From Aggregatibacter sp. 2125159857 (GTDB lineage: Bacteria > Pseudomonadota > Gammaproteobacteria > Enterobacterales > Pasteurellaceae), in the NCBI RefSeq assembly GCF_017798005.1, contig NZ_CP072548.1, positions 1-64,000 on the forward strand: a stretch of 64,000 bases of DNA, given 5' to 3'. Made by a program: the position numbers and the translations under genes. Shown piece after piece: positions 38,891 to 49,093 of this stretch. The notes beneath the pieces are model-generated. The model was not told the origin of the DNA. It did not search any database and was given only the letters and a program-made list of their open reading frames with translations. Every line of letters begins with the position of its first letter. The first letter of the stretch is position 1.

Positions 38891-40543
38891 ATGAACGGTG
38901 CAAATTTAATCATCGAGTGCTTAAAAGCACATCACGTGGATACCATTTTCGGCTATCCCGGCGGTGCCATCATGCCGACCTATGATGCAATTTATGATTC
39001 CGGCTTAGACCATTTACTTTGCCGCAACGAACAAGGTGCTGCCATGGCGGCTATTGGCTATGCGCGTGCCTCAGGCAAAGTTGGCGTATGTATTGCCACT
39101 TCCGGCCCCGGCGCAACTAACCTCATCACCGGACTGGGCGATGCCTTAATGGATTCTATTCCGATTGTAGCGATCACAGGTCAAGTAGCTTCGCCACTTA
39201 TCGGTACTGACGCCTTTCAGGAAGCAGATGTACTTGGCTTATCCCTCGCCTGCACCAAACATAGCTTTATCGTACAGAATATTGACGAATTACCGGAAAT
39301 TATTGCCAAAGCCTTTGAAATTGCCAAAAGTGGCAGACCGGGCCCCGTCTTGATCGATGTGCCGAAAGACGTCCAAGTTGCGCCAACCACGGCAAAACCT
39401 ATCGTGAATTCGCCGCCAAAAACGACCGCACTTTGCGACAAGCAACTAACCCAGGCGCTTGAGCTATTAAAACAGGCCAAACGCCCGATGGCTTACATCG
39501 GCGGAGGTGTGGGCATGGCAGGCGCCGTGCCGGCATTGCGTTATTTTTTACACACGACTCAAATGCCAAGTATTGTGACGCTAAAAGGCTTAGGCGCAGT
39601 CTCGCCTGACGATCCTTATTATCTCGGCATGATCGGTATGCACGGCACCAAAGCCGCCAACTATGCCACCCAAGAAGCCGATTTATTGCTCGTGTTCGGC
39701 GCGCGTTTTGATGACCGCGTGACCGGCAAACTCGACACCTTCGCACCACATGCCAAAGTGATTCATGTGGATATCGACGGCGCCGAATTAGGTAAATTAC
39801 GCCGACCAGATGTAGCATTACGCGGCCATCTAATCGCCACGCTAGAAAACCTCAGCGTGCCGCTTGACATCGCCCCTTGGCAACAAACCGTCGCACAATA
39901 TAAACAACAATTTGCGTTCAGCTACGGTGAACATGACGGCGAACAACTCATCAACCCGTTATGGTTGCTCAACAGCATTTCACGCAAAAAAACACCGGAA
40001 ACTATCATCGTCACTGACGTGGGACAACATCAAATGTGGTCGGCACTACATGTGCAACATCACGCACCGGAAAACTTCATCACCTCCGCCGGTTTCGGCA
40101 CCATGGGTTTCGGCTTGCCTGCCGCCATCGGTGCGAAAAAAGCCCGCCCGGAAGATGAAGTGATTTTAGTCAGCGGTGATGGCTCCATCATGATGAATAT
40201 TCAAGAGCTCGGCTCCATTGGTCGCGGCAAAGCTCCAATTAAAATCGTGTTATTGGATAACCAACGCCTCGGCATGGTGCGCCAATGGCAATCCCTCTTT
40301 TTCAATGCTCGTCACAGCAGCACGATTCTAGACGACAACCCGGATTTCGTAGTGCTTGCCTCAGCGTTCGGCATTAAAGGGGAACGCATTGATTCCGCTC
40401 ATCAAGTGGATGCCGCGCTAGAACGCTTATTCAACAGCCAAGAGGCTTATTTATTGCATATTTGCATTCATTCTGACGAAAACGTGTGGCCGTTAGTGCC
40501 GCCGGGCGCGTGCAACGCAGATATGTTGGAAAGTATGGAGTAA
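38891..40543 (+). CDS. ilvG: Acetolactate synthase large subunit, isozyme II type
   Basis: IlvG makes acetolactate or acetohydroxybutyrate, the first common step to valine, leucine and isoleucine. The 550-residue ThDP enzyme begins [29 protein letters not shown], has the catalytic Glu in [12 protein letters not shown] near residue 47, and the ThDP motif [30 protein letters not shown] near 434. The start at 38891 matches E. coli IlvG better than the TTG at 38873. It pairs with ilvM 4 bases downstream. I see no leader peptide rich in Ile/Val/Leu in the 150 bases upstream, so attenuation is not evident. Confidence 0.95.
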   Translation: MNGANLIIECLKAHHVDTIFGYPGGAIMPTYDAIYDSGLDHLLCRNEQGAAMAAIGYARASGKVGVCIATSGPGATNLITGLGDALMDSIPIVAITGQVASPLIGTDAFQEADVLGLSLACTKHSFIVQNIDELPEIIAKAFEIAKSGRPGPVLIDVPKDVQVAPTTAKPIVNSPPKTTALCDKQLTQALELLKQAKRPMAYIGGGVGMAGAVPALRYFLHTTQMPSIVTLKGLGAVSPDDPYYLGMIGMHGTKAANYATQEADLLLVFGARFDDRVTGKLDTFAPHAKVIHVDIDGAELGKLRRPDVALRGHLIATLENLSVPLDIAPWQQTVAQYKQQFAFSYGEHDGEQLINPLWLLNSISRKKTPETIIVTDVGQHQMWSALHVQHHAPENFITSAGFGTMGFGLPAAIGAKKARPEDEVILVSGDGSIMMNIQELGSIGRGKAPIKIVLLDNQRLGMVRQWQSLFFNARHSSTILDDNPDFVVLASAFGIKGERIDSAHQVDAALERLFNSQEAYLLHICIHSDENVWPLVPPGACNADMLESME

Positions 40544-40547
40544 TCAC

Positions 40548-40763
40548 ATGGAACACCAAATCGACCTCACCGCCCAACACCGCCCCGAAGTGCTGGAACG
40601 CATTCTCCGCGTCATCCGCCACCGTGGTTTCACCGTGACTCAAATGGATATGCAACTGATTAACGACAAAGTGCGGTTAAAATTCACCGTAAAATCCAAC
40701 CGCACTTTGGAGTTGTTGGTGAGTCAGTTGGAGAAATTGCCGGATGTGATTGAGATTAAATAA
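40548..40763 (+). CDS. ilvM: Acetolactate synthase small subunit, isozyme II type
   Basis: The 71-residue protein is one ACT domain (IDLTAQHRPEVLERILRVIRHRGFTVTQMDMQ) of the IlvM type that stimulates IlvG. Two uptake signals in opposite orientation fall inside the gene (near 40669 and 40701). It is 4 bases from ilvG; ilvD follows after a 275-base gap with an inverted-repeat element. Confidence 0.94.
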   Translation: MEHQIDLTAQHRPEVLERILRVIRHRGFTVTQMDMQLINDKVRLKFTVKSNRTLELLVSQLEKLPDVIEIK

Positions 40764-40805
40764 AACAATATTTTATTGAATAATTTCTCCGTTTTATCTT
40801 CTGCC

Positions 40806-40973
40806 AAATCTCCCCTAACCCCTCTTTGCTAAAGAGGGGAATAAGTTGAGAATTTAAATATCGTCTCATGAATTTAAGATTAAAATATCAATAAAACGAG
40901 ACATAAATGAGCCAGATAAATTAAACAGCTAAAGAAATCCCCCTCTTTAGTAAAGAGGGGTTAGGGGAGATTT
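40806..40973. repeat. Inverted-repeat element between ilvM and ilvD
   Basis: Two near-identical 34-bp palindromic repeats (40806-40840 and 40939-40973) face each other across about 100 AT-rich bases. Each contains the CCCCTCTTT/AAAGAGGGG hairpin and the TTAGGGGAGATTT tail. They are the same repeat as in the galT-galK element but with the arms in the opposite relative order. No ORF lies within. Confidence 0.8.
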
Positions 40974-41038
40974 GGCAGTATTAATTAACGAAGAAATTCA
41001 TATAAACCTTAACGAAAACTTACTCGGAGAACTTATTT

Positions 41039-42877
41039 ATGCCAAAACTACGTTCAGCGACCAGCACACAAGGTCGTAATATGGCAGGCGCACGTGCCTT
41101 ATGGCGTGCCACAGGAATGAAAGAAAATGACTTCGGCAAACCCATTATTGCGGTGGTGAACTCCTTCACCCAATTCGTGCCGGGGCATGTGCATTTAAAA
41201 GACATGGGACAACTGGTCGCGGCAGAAATTGAAAAAGCCGGCGGCGTGGCAAAAGAATTTAACACTATTGCGGTGGATGACGGTATTGCCATGGGACATG
41301 GTGGAATGCTTTACTCCTTACCAAGTCGAGACTTAATCGCCGACAGCGTGGAATATATGGTGAACGCCCACTGTGCTGATGCGATGGTGTGTATTTCCAA
41401 CTGTGACAAAATCACCCCGGGAATGTTAATGGCGGCAATGCGCTTGAACATTCCGACCATCTTCGTATCAGGCGGTCCGATGGAAGCCGGCAAAACCAAG
41501 TTATCGGATCAACTGATTCGTTTAGACTTAGTGGATGCAATGATTGAAGCGGCGGATCCTAATGTCAGTGATGAGCGTATTGATGCTATCGAACGTAGCG
41601 CCTGCCCGACTTGCGGTTCCTGCTCAGGGATGTTTACTGCCAACTCCATGAACTGTTTAACAGAAGCCTTAGGGTTATCTTTACCGGGCAACGGTTCTAT
41701 GCTTGCCACCCACGCCGACCGTAAAGACTTGTTCTTAAAAGCCGGTCGCCAAATTGTGGAACTGTGCAAACGTTATTACGAACAGGACGACGAAAGCGTA
41801 TTACCTCGTTCTATCGGCACCTTTGACGCTTTTGAAAATGCTATGAGCTTAGATATCGCCATGGGCGGTTCCAGTAACACCGTTTTACACTTGCTCGCAG
41901 CGGCGCAAGAAGCAGGGGTAGATTTCAAAATGGCAGACATCGACCGCTTATCCCGCGTCGTGCCTTGCTTAAGTAAAATTGCGCCGAACACCAACAAATA
42001 CCACATGGAAGACGTACACCGCGCAGGCGGCATTATGGGCTTATTGGGCGAATTAGATCGTGCGGGGTTAATTCACAAAAACACTCACACCGTGTTGGGC
42101 TTAACCATGGGCGAGCAGCTCAATCAATACGACATTATCCGTAACCAAGACGAAGCATTACACAAATTCTTCCGCGCCGGCCCGGCAGGCATTCGCACCA
42201 CCCAAGCCTTCTCACAAGATTGTCGTTGGGACAGCGTGGACGATGACCGTGTAAGCGGCTGTATCCGCAACAAAGAAAATGCGATTTCTCAAGAAGGGGG
42301 CTTAGCCGTCTTGTTCGGGAACATTGCCGAAGACGGTTGTATCGTCAAAACTGCGGGAGTGGATGAGTCTATCTGGAAATTCACCGGTCGTGCCATCGTG
42401 TTTGAAAGCCAAGAAGACGCTGTAGCCGGTATTTTAGGTGGTAAAGTCAAAGAAGGTCACGTTGTGATTATCCGTTACGAAGGTCCAAAAGGCGGCCCGG
42501 GTATGCAAGAAATGTTGTATCCAACCAGCTACTTAAAATCCATGGGCTTAGGCAAAAAATGTGCTTTATTAACAGATGGTCGTTTCTCCGGTGGCACATC
42601 CGGCTTATCTATCGGTCATGCCTCACCTGAAGCGGCTTCCGGTGGTGCGATTGGTTTAGTACAGGATAACGACATTATCGAAATCGACATTCCGAATCGT
42701 GCGATTAACCTCAAGATCAGCGATGAAGAATTAGCCAAACGCCGCGCCGAACAAGATGCCAAAGGCTGGCAACCGGCAAACCGCCAACGTGAAGTATCCT
42801 TTGCATTGAAAGTCTTCGGGCATTTCGCGACATCGGCGGATAAAGGCGCCGTGCGGGATAAAAGTCTATTAAAATAA
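41039..42877 (+). CDS. ilvD: Dihydroxy-acid dehydratase
   Basis: IlvD dehydrates dihydroxyacids to the 2-keto acids in branched-chain amino-acid synthesis. The 612-residue iron-sulfur enzyme has the conserved cluster cysteines in [11 protein letters not shown] near residue 122 and [21 protein letters not shown] near 192, and the C-terminal [22 protein letters not shown] near 515. It has a GGAG site 8 to 9 bases before ATG. A terminator follows at 42888. The expected downstream ilvA is absent. Confidence 0.97.
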   Translation: MPKLRSATSTQGRNMAGARALWRATGMKENDFGKPIIAVVNSFTQFVPGHVHLKDMGQLVAAEIEKAGGVAKEFNTIAVDDGIAMGHGGMLYSLPSRDLIADSVEYMVNAHCADAMVCISNCDKITPGMLMAAMRLNIPTIFVSGGPMEAGKTKLSDQLIRLDLVDAMIEAADPNVSDERIDAIERSACPTCGSCSGMFTANSMNCLTEALGLSLPGNGSMLATHADRKDLFLKAGRQIVELCKRYYEQDDESVLPRSIGTFDAFENAMSLDIAMGGSSNTVLHLLAAAQEAGVDFKMADIDRLSRVVPCLSKIAPNTNKYHMEDVHRAGGIMGLLGELDRAGLIHKNTHTVLGLTMGEQLNQYDIIRNQDEALHKFFRAGPAGIRTTQAFSQDCRWDSVDDDRVSGCIRNKENAISQEGGLAVLFGNIAEDGCIVKTAGVDESIWKFTGRAIVFESQEDAVAGILGGKVKEGHVVIIRYEGPKGGPGMQEMLYPTSYLKSMGLGKKCALLTDGRFSGGTSGLSIGHASPEAASGGAIGLVQDNDIIEIDIPNRAINLKISDEELAKRRAEQDAKGWQPANRQREVSFALKVFGHFATSADKGAVRDKSLLK

Positions 42878-42887
42878 ACATTGTAGG

Positions 42888-42912
42888 GACAGGCTTTATG
42901 CCTGTCTTTATT
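42888..42912 (+). terminator. Terminator after ilvD
   Basis: GACAGGC and GCCTGTC form a 7-bp stem with a 5-base loop, then TTTATTTAT. Confidence 0.7.
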
Positions 42913-42978
42913 TATATCGAACAGGGACATGATAACGCCATAACGGATAGCCGCATTGCCTAAAGGGCGGTCATTTTC

Positions 42979-43368
42979 TCAAGCAATTTTGTCCACAAAA
43001 GCCAGCACCTGTGGCTGATCCAGCACTAAGGCATACACATTGGCGAGAAAATAGGTTTGTTCTTCTTCGGGAATGGCAAACGGAAGGCATGCCAATATTT
43101 TTTGATGAATCTGTAAAACTTGCGGAAAAACCACCGCACTTTGGATTTCTGCTAAAAAATCGGCATACAACGGTGAAACGCAATGCCCACGTTGAATCCG
43201 ACCCAAAGCACTGGCGAGATGCACTAACATCATTTTAACCTGCTCGGTTTCTACGTCTGCCAACCAATCTTGTTGCAAGTGGCAACGTATGTTCAGTACC
43301 GTTTGTACAATATGTTCGTCAATTAATTCTCGGGCTTGAAATGCCTCAAGTCGCTGTCGAAGATCCAT
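42979..43368 (-). CDS. PRD-domain-like small protein, function unknown
   Basis: The 129-residue all-helical protein resembles a single PTS-regulation domain: the segment MMLVHLASALGRIQRGHCVSP carries the conserved His and Arg-x3-G pattern of such domains, and YFLANVYALVL fits the second helix. There is no DNA-binding domain or PTS EIIA/EIIB module attached. Stand-alone PRD proteins of this size are known in several bacteria without a defined role. It is transcribed alone on the minus strand. Confidence 0.6.
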   Translation of the reverse strand: MDLRQRLEAFQARELIDEHIVQTVLNIRCHLQQDWLADVETEQVKMMLVHLASALGRIQRGHCVSPLYADFLAEIQSAVVFPQVLQIHQKILACLPFAIPEEEQTYFLANVYALVLDQPQVLAFVDKIA

Positions 43369-43490
43369 GTATTCACTCTCAATGAAATGATCTCAGTATA
43401 ACGAAATTCGTATGAATTAAACGGTGCATTGATCACAAATTTGTAGGAAAATAGCGCACTCTTCTTATTTAAAATAATTCGGAAAGCGAG

Positions 43491-44096
43491 ATGTTACAGA
43501 ATAATTTCATTAATGAATATGACGGTTTGATTTTTGATATGGACGGCACAGTTATTGATACGATGCCGAGTCATGCGAAAGCGTGGGAAATGGTTGGACA
43601 ACATTTTGGTTATCCATTTGATGGCAATTTATTGTATGAAATGGGTGGCGCGCCGGTGAAAGACATTGCGTTAGAAATGATGAAACGTCATGCCATGCCG
43701 TTAGATAAATTAGATGATGTAATCGAATTAAAAAGAGAATATGGCAAACACCTGATCATGAAACACGCCACATTGCTTCCTGCAGCGGATGTTGTTCGTC
43801 ATTTTTATAATAAAAAACCGCTTGCCCTTGGCACAGGCTCTTATCGCCCCATCGCCAAAATTTTATTAGATAAGTTTGATTTTGAGAAATATTTTTCCGC
43901 GATTGTTACTGCCGAAGATATTCAACATCACAAACCGGCACCGGATACGTTTTTACGTTGTGCTGAATTGATTCAAGTGAAACCGCAACGCTGTTTAGTG
44001 TTTGAAGATGGCGATTTGGGTATTCAGGCTGGATTGAATGCGGGCATGGATGTGTTTGATGTGCGGGTAAATAAATTATTACGTCGCCCGGCGTGA
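43491..44096 (+). CDS. yqaB: HAD phosphatase YqaB (fructose-1-phosphatase type)
   Basis: The 201-residue protein has HAD motif I FDMDGTVIDTMPSH near residue 15, motif II LGTGSYRPIA near 114, motif III Lys in HHKPAPDTFL near 144, and motif IV VFEDGDLGIQAG near 167. It closely resembles E. coli YqaB, which dephosphorylates fructose-1-phosphate and 6-phosphogluconate. The adjacent membrane gene is YqaA, the same pairing as in E. coli. Confidence 0.92.
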   Translation: MLQNNFINEYDGLIFDMDGTVIDTMPSHAKAWEMVGQHFGYPFDGNLLYEMGGAPVKDIALEMMKRHAMPLDKLDDVIELKREYGKHLIMKHATLLPAADVVRHFYNKKPLALGTGSYRPIAKILLDKFDFEKYFSAIVTAEDIQHHKPAPDTFLRCAELIQVKPQRCLVFEDGDLGIQAGLNAGMDVFDVRVNKLLRRPA

Positions 44097-44158
44097 TGAA
44101 AAGCGTTCCGCGTCAATGCTAAAAATGACTAATGCACTGATTTTTGACCTATTACATC

Positions 44159-44644
44159 ATGTTTGATCTTTTTAGCGGGGAGGGATGGCTTGCATTGCTA
44201 GGCGAGCATCGACTCTGGATAATGTTTGCCAGCGCCTTCCTCAGTGCCACCGTACTTCCCGGCAATTCCGAAATTATTTTTCTCACCCTCGTCACACCGC
44301 GCTTATGGACGGGCTCCCCTTATTTTTCTTTGGATATTCAAAGCCTATTGTGGACGGCAATTGCCGGAAATACATTGGGCAGCCTGACTACCTATGCGCT
44401 GGGGCGTTGGCTCCCCACTTTCAATACACCGCCCCAAAATGCCAAACTCGCGTGGGTATTAGCCAAAACACAAGGTTACGGCAGTGTGATGTTATTTTTT
44501 AGCTGGTTACCGATTGTCGGTGATCTCTTTTGTGCAGTGGCAGGATGGTTACGATTAAACTGGGTGATGTGTCTGATTTTTATGACGCTGGGCAAAATAG
44601 TGCGGTATGTTTTTTTGCTATTTTTTGGACTCGCTCTTCTGTAA
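44159..44644 (+). CDS. yqaA: YqaA-family membrane protein (DedA-like)
   Basis: The 161-residue inner-membrane protein has about four helices and the motif FASAFLSATVLPGNSEIIFL near residues 22-41, diagnostic of the YqaA branch of the SNARE-associated/DedA superfamily. An amphipathic GSLTTYALGRW follows. The function is unknown, possibly lipid or small-molecule transport. The ATG at 44159 is preferred to the TTG at 44144; ribosome sites are weak for both. Confidence 0.88.
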   Translation: MFDLFSGEGWLALLGEHRLWIMFASAFLSATVLPGNSEIIFLTLVTPRLWTGSPYFSLDIQSLLWTAIAGNTLGSLTTYALGRWLPTFNTPPQNAKLAWVLAKTQGYGSVMLFFSWLPIVGDLFCAVAGWLRLNWVMCLIFMTLGKIVRYVFLLFFGLALL

Positions 44645-44855
44645 CGCTGGAATTTTCCTGTAGAATGGCGAAAAAAATGCCTCTCACAAGGAGAGGCGAA
44701 TAACCTAAGGAACCAATTTTATTAAAACAACTGCAAGTTGCTCGCTATCTAAGACTGCAGTATAACGGAAAAAGTTCGCAAAAATTTAAAAAATTTTATC
44801 AATTTTTTATAACCGCTGTTTTTTAGCCCTAAATGACACCAATTAAGGAGAGATT

Positions 44856-45362
44856 ATGCCATTACTTGATAGCTTCAAAGTGGATCATACCCGAATGAAT
44901 GCGCCCGCAGTGCGAATCGCCAAAACAATGCAAACGCCAAAAGGCGATACCATCACGGTTTTTGACTTGCGTTTTACCATTCCTAATAAAGAAAATTTGC
45001 CACCGAAGGGCATTCACACATTGGAACATTTATTTGCCGGTTTCATGCGTGATCATCTCAATAGTCAAGAGGTCGAAATTATTGATATTTCGCCGATGGG
45101 TTGCCGCACCGGTTTTTATATGTCCTTAATCGGTACCCCGAACGAAACCCAAGTTGCACAGGCTTGGGCAGCCTCCATGCAGGATATCCTTAATGTGAAA
45201 AATCAACGTGAAATTCCTGAACTGAATGAATACCAATGCGGAACATACACCGAACATTCTTTGGAAGAAGCCCATCAAATCGCGCAAAACGTATTAGCAC
45301 GCGGTATTGGCGTGAATAAAAACGAAGATTTAACCTTAGACGAAAGTTTACTCAAACAATAA
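44856..45362 (+). CDS. luxS: S-ribosylhomocysteine lyase LuxS
   Basis: LuxS cleaves S-ribosylhomocysteine to homocysteine and the AI-2 precursor DPD. The 168-residue protein has the metal site [14 protein letters not shown] near residue 54, the catalytic Cys in GCRTGFYMS near 84, and the third ligand in [11 protein letters not shown] near 124. It has an AAGGAGAG ribosome site. A hairpin (GCCTCTC/GAGAGGC, 44677-44695) in the 211-base leader has no T tract. In several oral Pasteurellaceae LuxS/AI-2 controls biofilm and iron genes. Confidence 0.97.
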   Translation: MPLLDSFKVDHTRMNAPAVRIAKTMQTPKGDTITVFDLRFTIPNKENLPPKGIHTLEHLFAGFMRDHLNSQEVEIIDISPMGCRTGFYMSLIGTPNETQVAQAWAASMQDILNVKNQREIPELNEYQCGTYTEHSLEEAHQIAQNVLARGIGVNKNEDLTLDESLLKQ

Positions 45363-45372
45363 GGAGCCCCCC

Positions 45373-46554
45373 ATGACCACAATCGGCACGCCATTAACCC
45401 CAAAAGCACTAAAAGTAATGATGCTTGGTGCGGGAGAATTGGGCAAAGAAGTTGTCATTGAATTACAACGTTTAGGTGTTGAAGTGATTGCGGTAGATCG
45501 CTATGAAAACGCGCCAGCACAACAAGTGGCACACCGTGCTTACACCATTTCCATGTTGGATGGCGCGGCATTACGCGCCGTTGTGGAAAAGGAACGTCCT
45601 GATTTTATCGTGCCGGAAGTGGAAGCTATCGCCACCGATACTTTACTTGAACTGGAACAAGAAGGATTCACCGTTATCCCGACCGCCAAAGCTACGAAAC
45701 TAACCATGAACCGTGAAGGCATTCGTCGTTTAGCCTCCGAAGAATTGGGCTTGCCAACCTCACCTTATGAATTCGTAGATAACTTTGACGACTTCAAAAG
45801 TGCGGTCGAAAAAATCGGTGTTCCGTGCGTGGTCAAACCGATTATGTCCTCCTCCGGTCATGGACAAAGCGTCATTCGCACCCTCGATCAAATCCAATCG
45901 GCATGGGATTACGCCCAAGAAGGCGGACGTGCCGGCGCAGGGCGTGTCATTGTGGAAGGGTTCATTAAATTTGATTACGAAATTACCCAGCTCACGGTGC
46001 GCCATGTCAATGGCACCTCATTCCTTGCCCCTATTGGACACATTCAAGTGGATGGGGATTACCGTGAATCTTGGCAACCTCAAGCCATGTCAGAAACCGC
46101 ATTGAAAAAAGCGCAAGACATTGCAGAGAAAATCACCGGTGCATTAGGTGGTCGTGGGATTTTCGGGGTAGAAATGTTCGTGCGTGGCGATGACGTGATT
46201 TTTAACGAAGTCTCCCCGCGCCCACATGATACCGGCATGGTGACCATGATCTCGCAAGAGTTATCACAGTTCGCCTTACACGCTCGCGCCATTTTAGGCT
46301 TGCCGATTCCAAGCATCGATTTCATCAGCCCGTCCGCGTCCAAAGCCATTGTGGTGGAAGGCAAATCCAACCAAGTACAATTTGCCAACATAGAGCAGGT
46401 ACTTGCCGAACCGCAAACCAACTTACGCCTTTTTGGTAAAGGCGAAGTGAATGGTCATCGCCGTTTAGGGGTGATTTTGGCACGTGACATCAGCGTTGAA
46501 AAAGCCTTAGAAAAAGCCCGTCGTGCTTATGATAAATTGGACGTAATTTTATAA
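45373..46554 (+). CDS. purT: Formate-dependent phosphoribosylglycinamide formyltransferase 2
   Basis: PurT is the formate-using alternative to PurN in purine synthesis. The 393-residue ATP-grasp enzyme shows the N-terminal loop [28 protein letters not shown], the P-loop region [16 protein letters not shown] near 153, and the ligands in [17 protein letters not shown] near 276. It lies 10 bases after luxS, with an AAGGAG site. A terminator made of two opposed uptake signals follows. Confidence 0.97.
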   Translation: MTTIGTPLTPKALKVMMLGAGELGKEVVIELQRLGVEVIAVDRYENAPAQQVAHRAYTISMLDGAALRAVVEKERPDFIVPEVEAIATDTLLELEQEGFTVIPTAKATKLTMNREGIRRLASEELGLPTSPYEFVDNFDDFKSAVEKIGVPCVVKPIMSSSGHGQSVIRTLDQIQSAWDYAQEGGRAGAGRVIVEGFIKFDYEITQLTVRHVNGTSFLAPIGHIQVDGDYRESWQPQAMSETALKKAQDIAEKITGALGGRGIFGVEMFVRGDDVIFNEVSPRPHDTGMVTMISQELSQFALHARAILGLPIPSIDFISPSASKAIVVEGKSNQVQFANIEQVLAEPQTNLRLFGKGEVNGHRRLGVILARDISVEKALEKARRAYDKLDVIL

Positions 46555-46578
46555 GCTCAGCTTGTCGTTGAATCCAAA

Positions 46579-46622
46579 TAAAGTGCGGTGAAAAAATACC
46601 TTGTTTTTCACCGCACTTTTTT
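46579..46622 (+). terminator. Terminator built from an inverted uptake-signal pair, after purT
   Basis: AAAGTGCGGTGAAAAA and TTTTTCACCGCACTTT form a 16-bp perfect stem around a short loop, followed by TTTTG. The Pasteurellaceae uptake signal is known to double as a terminator in inverted pairs; this is a textbook case. Confidence 0.9.
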
Positions 46623-46629
46623 GTCTATC

Positions 46630-47261
46630 GTAGCGTGCAACTTGTTGCACGAAATCGGAAATGCCCGAAAGGATTAAATAACGTTCCGTGCGTGGTTTAG
46701 TCGTGGAGCGTAGCGTGCAACTTGTTGCACGAAATCATGAGGCACGCACCGAGGTTAAATCTTTCGTGCATCAAAATGCACGCTACGAGGGAATCGCGAA
46801 TCACGTATCGGGATTCATTATTCGTGCAACAAGTTGCACGCTACATTCGAAATAAATAACGCTCTTGACGGTTGATAATATGTTGTTTGAAAAAACTCAC
46901 GCAAAAATCACCGCACTTTATTTCGTTCCGTGTGTGGTTCCGTCGTGCATCAAGATGCACGCTACGAGGGAATCATAAATCACCTATCGAGGTTGAATCA
47001 TTCGTGCATCGAGATGCACGCTACGAGGGAATCGTGGATTACGTATCGGGGTTGAATCATTCGTGCAACAAGTTGCACGCTACATTCGAAATGAATAACG
47101 CTCTTGACGGTGGATGATACGTTGTCTGAAATGCACGGAAAAATCACCGCACTTTTTTTCGTTCCTTGCGTGGTTCCGTCGTGCATCGAGATGCACGCTA
47201 CGAGGAAATCGGTGAATTACGTATCGAGGTTGAATCATTCGTGCAACAAGTTGCACGCTAC
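46630..47261. repeat. REP array upstream of the RAYT gene (9 elements)
   Basis: Nine REPs start at 46630 and 46710 (direct), then 46763, 46821, 46942, 47001, 47060, 47178 and 47238 (inverted). A REP is GTAG followed by CGTGCAAC-TT-GTTGCACG, or the CATC/GATG stem variant with TT or GA loops. The inverted copies are separated by about 57 or 120 bases. The spacers are shared text, such as CGAGGGAATCGTGAATTACG, and some carry an uptake signal. Together with the RAYT gene they form a REPtron. Confidence 0.93.
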
Positions 47262-47325
47262 AAGGGAATCGTGAGGCACGCACCGAGGTTGATTCATTCG
47301 TGCTACTGAATACAAAAAGCTTATT

Positions 47326-47334
47326 TGGTATAAT
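47326..47334 (+). promoter_or_regulatory. Extended -10 promoter of the RAYT gene
   Basis: TGGTATAAT is a perfect extended -10 (TGn-TATAAT) 38 bases before the RAYT start. No good -35 is obvious; extended -10 elements can do without one. Confidence 0.65.
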
Positions 47335-47371
47335 GGTGCATAGAATGTGAACAACTGCACAAGAAACCCCT

Positions 47372-47908
47372 ATGGCAACTTATCGACGAGACCTCACTGA
47401 GGGTGGTACCTATTTTTTCACGCTTGCGCTTCAAGATCGTTCAAAAGATTGGCTAACTCGCTATATTAACGAACTGCGGGCGGCTTTTATCGAAACACAA
47501 CAACGTTATCCTTTCAAAACAATTGCCATCTGTATATTACCGGATCATCTTCATTGGCTAATGGAATTACCTGAAAATGATCATCGTTATGCCACCCGAA
47601 TTCGTTTATTAAAAACCCTATTTAGCCAAAAAATCCCCGCACATTGCCGACTGCCAAATCAAAGCCAACGAAGACGAGGGGATCTTGGTATTTGGCAACG
47701 CCGTTTTTGGGAACATCTCATCCGTAACGAGCAAGACCTCTCAAACCATTGGGATTATATTTATTATAACCCTGTCAAGCATGGCTACGTCACCGCCGTT
47801 AAAGATTGGCCATATTCATCATTTCACCGTGATGTAACCGATCAAATATATCCTCTCGATTGGGGTGGCGATATCAGCGTCAAAATACAAAATTTATATC
47901 AAGAATAA
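47372..47908 (+). CDS. REP-associated tyrosine transposase (RAYT, Y1 transposase family)
   Basis: The 178-residue protein is an HUH single-strand nuclease related to IS200/IS605 TnpA. Motifs visible are the N-terminal RRDLTEGGTYFFTLAL, the HUH metal site PDHLHWLMELP near residues 57-67, the basic loop and WQRRFWEHLIRNEQDL near 107, and YIYYNPVKHGYV near 130, where the catalytic Tyr is expected, then WPYSSF. RAYTs bind a GTAG (or GGAG) plus hairpin and cut next to it; exactly such elements surround this gene in both orientations. RAYTs are usually single-copy and vertically kept rather than self-mobile, so it may be domesticated. It could be the source of all GTAG repeats in this window. Confidence 0.92.
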   Translation: MATYRRDLTEGGTYFFTLALQDRSKDWLTRYINELRAAFIETQQRYPFKTIAICILPDHLHWLMELPENDHRYATRIRLLKTLFSQKIPAHCRLPNQSQRRRGDLGIWQRRFWEHLIRNEQDLSNHWDYIYYNPVKHGYVTAVKDWPYSSFHRDVTDQIYPLDWGGDISVKIQNLYQE

Positions 47909-47913
47909 TCTCC

Positions 47914-48317
47914 GTAGCGTGTAGCTCGTTGCACGAAATCATAAATCGTAGCGTGCAACTTGTTGCACGAAATGAATAACGCTCTTGACGGTTGATAATG
48001 CGTTGTTTGAAAAAACACACGCAAAAATCACCGCACTTTATTTCGTTCCCTTTGTGATTCGTTCGTGCAACAAGTTGCACGCTACGAGGGAATCGTGAAT
48101 TACGTATCGAGGTTGATTCATTCGTGCAACAAGTTGCACGCTACGAGGGAATCGTGAATCACGTATCGGGGTGATTATTCGTGCAACAAGTTGCACGCTA
48201 CGAGGGAATCGTGAATCACGTATCGGGGTGATTATTCGTGCAACAAGTTGCACGCTACGAGGGAATCCTGAATCACGTATCGGGGTTGAATTATTCGTGC
48301 ATCGAGATGCACGCTAC
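47914..48317. repeat. REP array downstream of the RAYT gene (7 elements)
   Basis: Two direct REPs (47914, degenerate with a GTAGCTC loop side; 47948) are followed by five inverted REPs at 48062, 48121, 48178, 48235 and 48294. The last four are spaced 57 to 59 bases apart with nearly identical spacers ending GTATCGGGGT. No gene lies in 47909-48329. Confidence 0.92.
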
Positions 48318-48329
48318 GAGGGAAAGAAT

Positions 48330-48710
48330 CTAACTGATTTTAAATATAATATCTTCTTGTTTCGCACCAAAATTAGATTTTCTCATAATCGTTATTACAA
48401 TATTTTTATGAGAAGCACCACCATTCGCATCAGTCGTTTTTTGCACCGCACAAGGGATGTGGATATTGGTTCGGGAACAGGCAATAACGAAAGTATCCTT
48501 ATCATTTAACGCAACAACAGCCATAATATGCGTTGAAATAAAACGATCAAACAAGTCTTCTAGCTCATGCAAATCAATTGGCGGATTATTACGAGCATCA
48601 TTCACCCGATCTTCGGAAAAATGAAAAGTGAGAGAAAACTGCATAGCGTATTGAGCTACTTTAGTATTTATACTTTTGGTTAAGTTAAGTAAATCATCGC
48701 GAGTAATCAT
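48330..48710 (-). CDS. Unknown protein, second gene of a two-gene unit
   Basis: A 126-residue soluble protein that I cannot assign with confidence. The central segment FHFSEDRVNDARNNPPIDLHELEDLFDRFI has the look of small phage or nuclease-like proteins with an HFxxRxxxR pattern, and IVITIMRKSNFGAKQED follows as a strand-rich end. Its start overlaps the preceding gene by four bases (ATGA). A low-GC, REP-bounded two-gene unit suggests a toxin-antitoxin or phage-derived cassette, but this is inference only. Confidence 0.65.
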   Translation of the reverse strand: MITRDDLLNLTKSINTKVAQYAMQFSLTFHFSEDRVNDARNNPPIDLHELEDLFDRFISTHIMAVVALNDKDTFVIACSRTNIHIPCAVQKTTDANGGASHKNIVITIMRKSNFGAKQEDIIFKIS

Positions 48711-48922
48711 TTTTGCTCTCTAATACTATTGATTAATCCCTCTAAGGCAATATTAAGCTCTGAATCCGAGCTTGCAGTAATGCTACCAATCATTTCAGAA
48801 TTTGTCATAGTTCCCATACGAACATCAAAGTGGTTATTATCAAATGAATCTACAAGAACTACATCATCGCCATCATAAAAAATAGCAAAATTTTGAGAAA
48901 GGGACATGTCAAATTTAAACAT
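48707..48922 (-). CDS. Unknown small acidic protein, first gene of a two-gene unit
   Basis: A 71-residue acidic protein (MFKFDMSLSQNFAIFYDGDDVVLVDSFDNN...) with a very strong ribosome site GGAGGAG 3 to 6 bases before the ATG at 48922. The ORF extends 6 codons upstream without support. No motif is recognised. The acidic character and 4-base overlap with the next gene are what one expects of an antitoxin or immunity-like partner. Confidence 0.65.
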   Translation of the reverse strand: MFKFDMSLSQNFAIFYDGDDVVLVDSFDNNHFDVRMGTMTNSEMIGSITASSDSELNIALEGLINSIREQK

Positions 48923-49093
48923 CGCTCCTCCTTGTTGCACCTCTTATAAATTAATCAATAAAACCATAAAACAGCGACAAATGTATATATGATTTATCTT
49001 TCTACTCTATTTATTCTACTTAAATCATAATGTCCTTGCAACGTCAGGCACGTCGCCTCTGTTTGTATCCACGCTACAGACAAAATCTGAATC

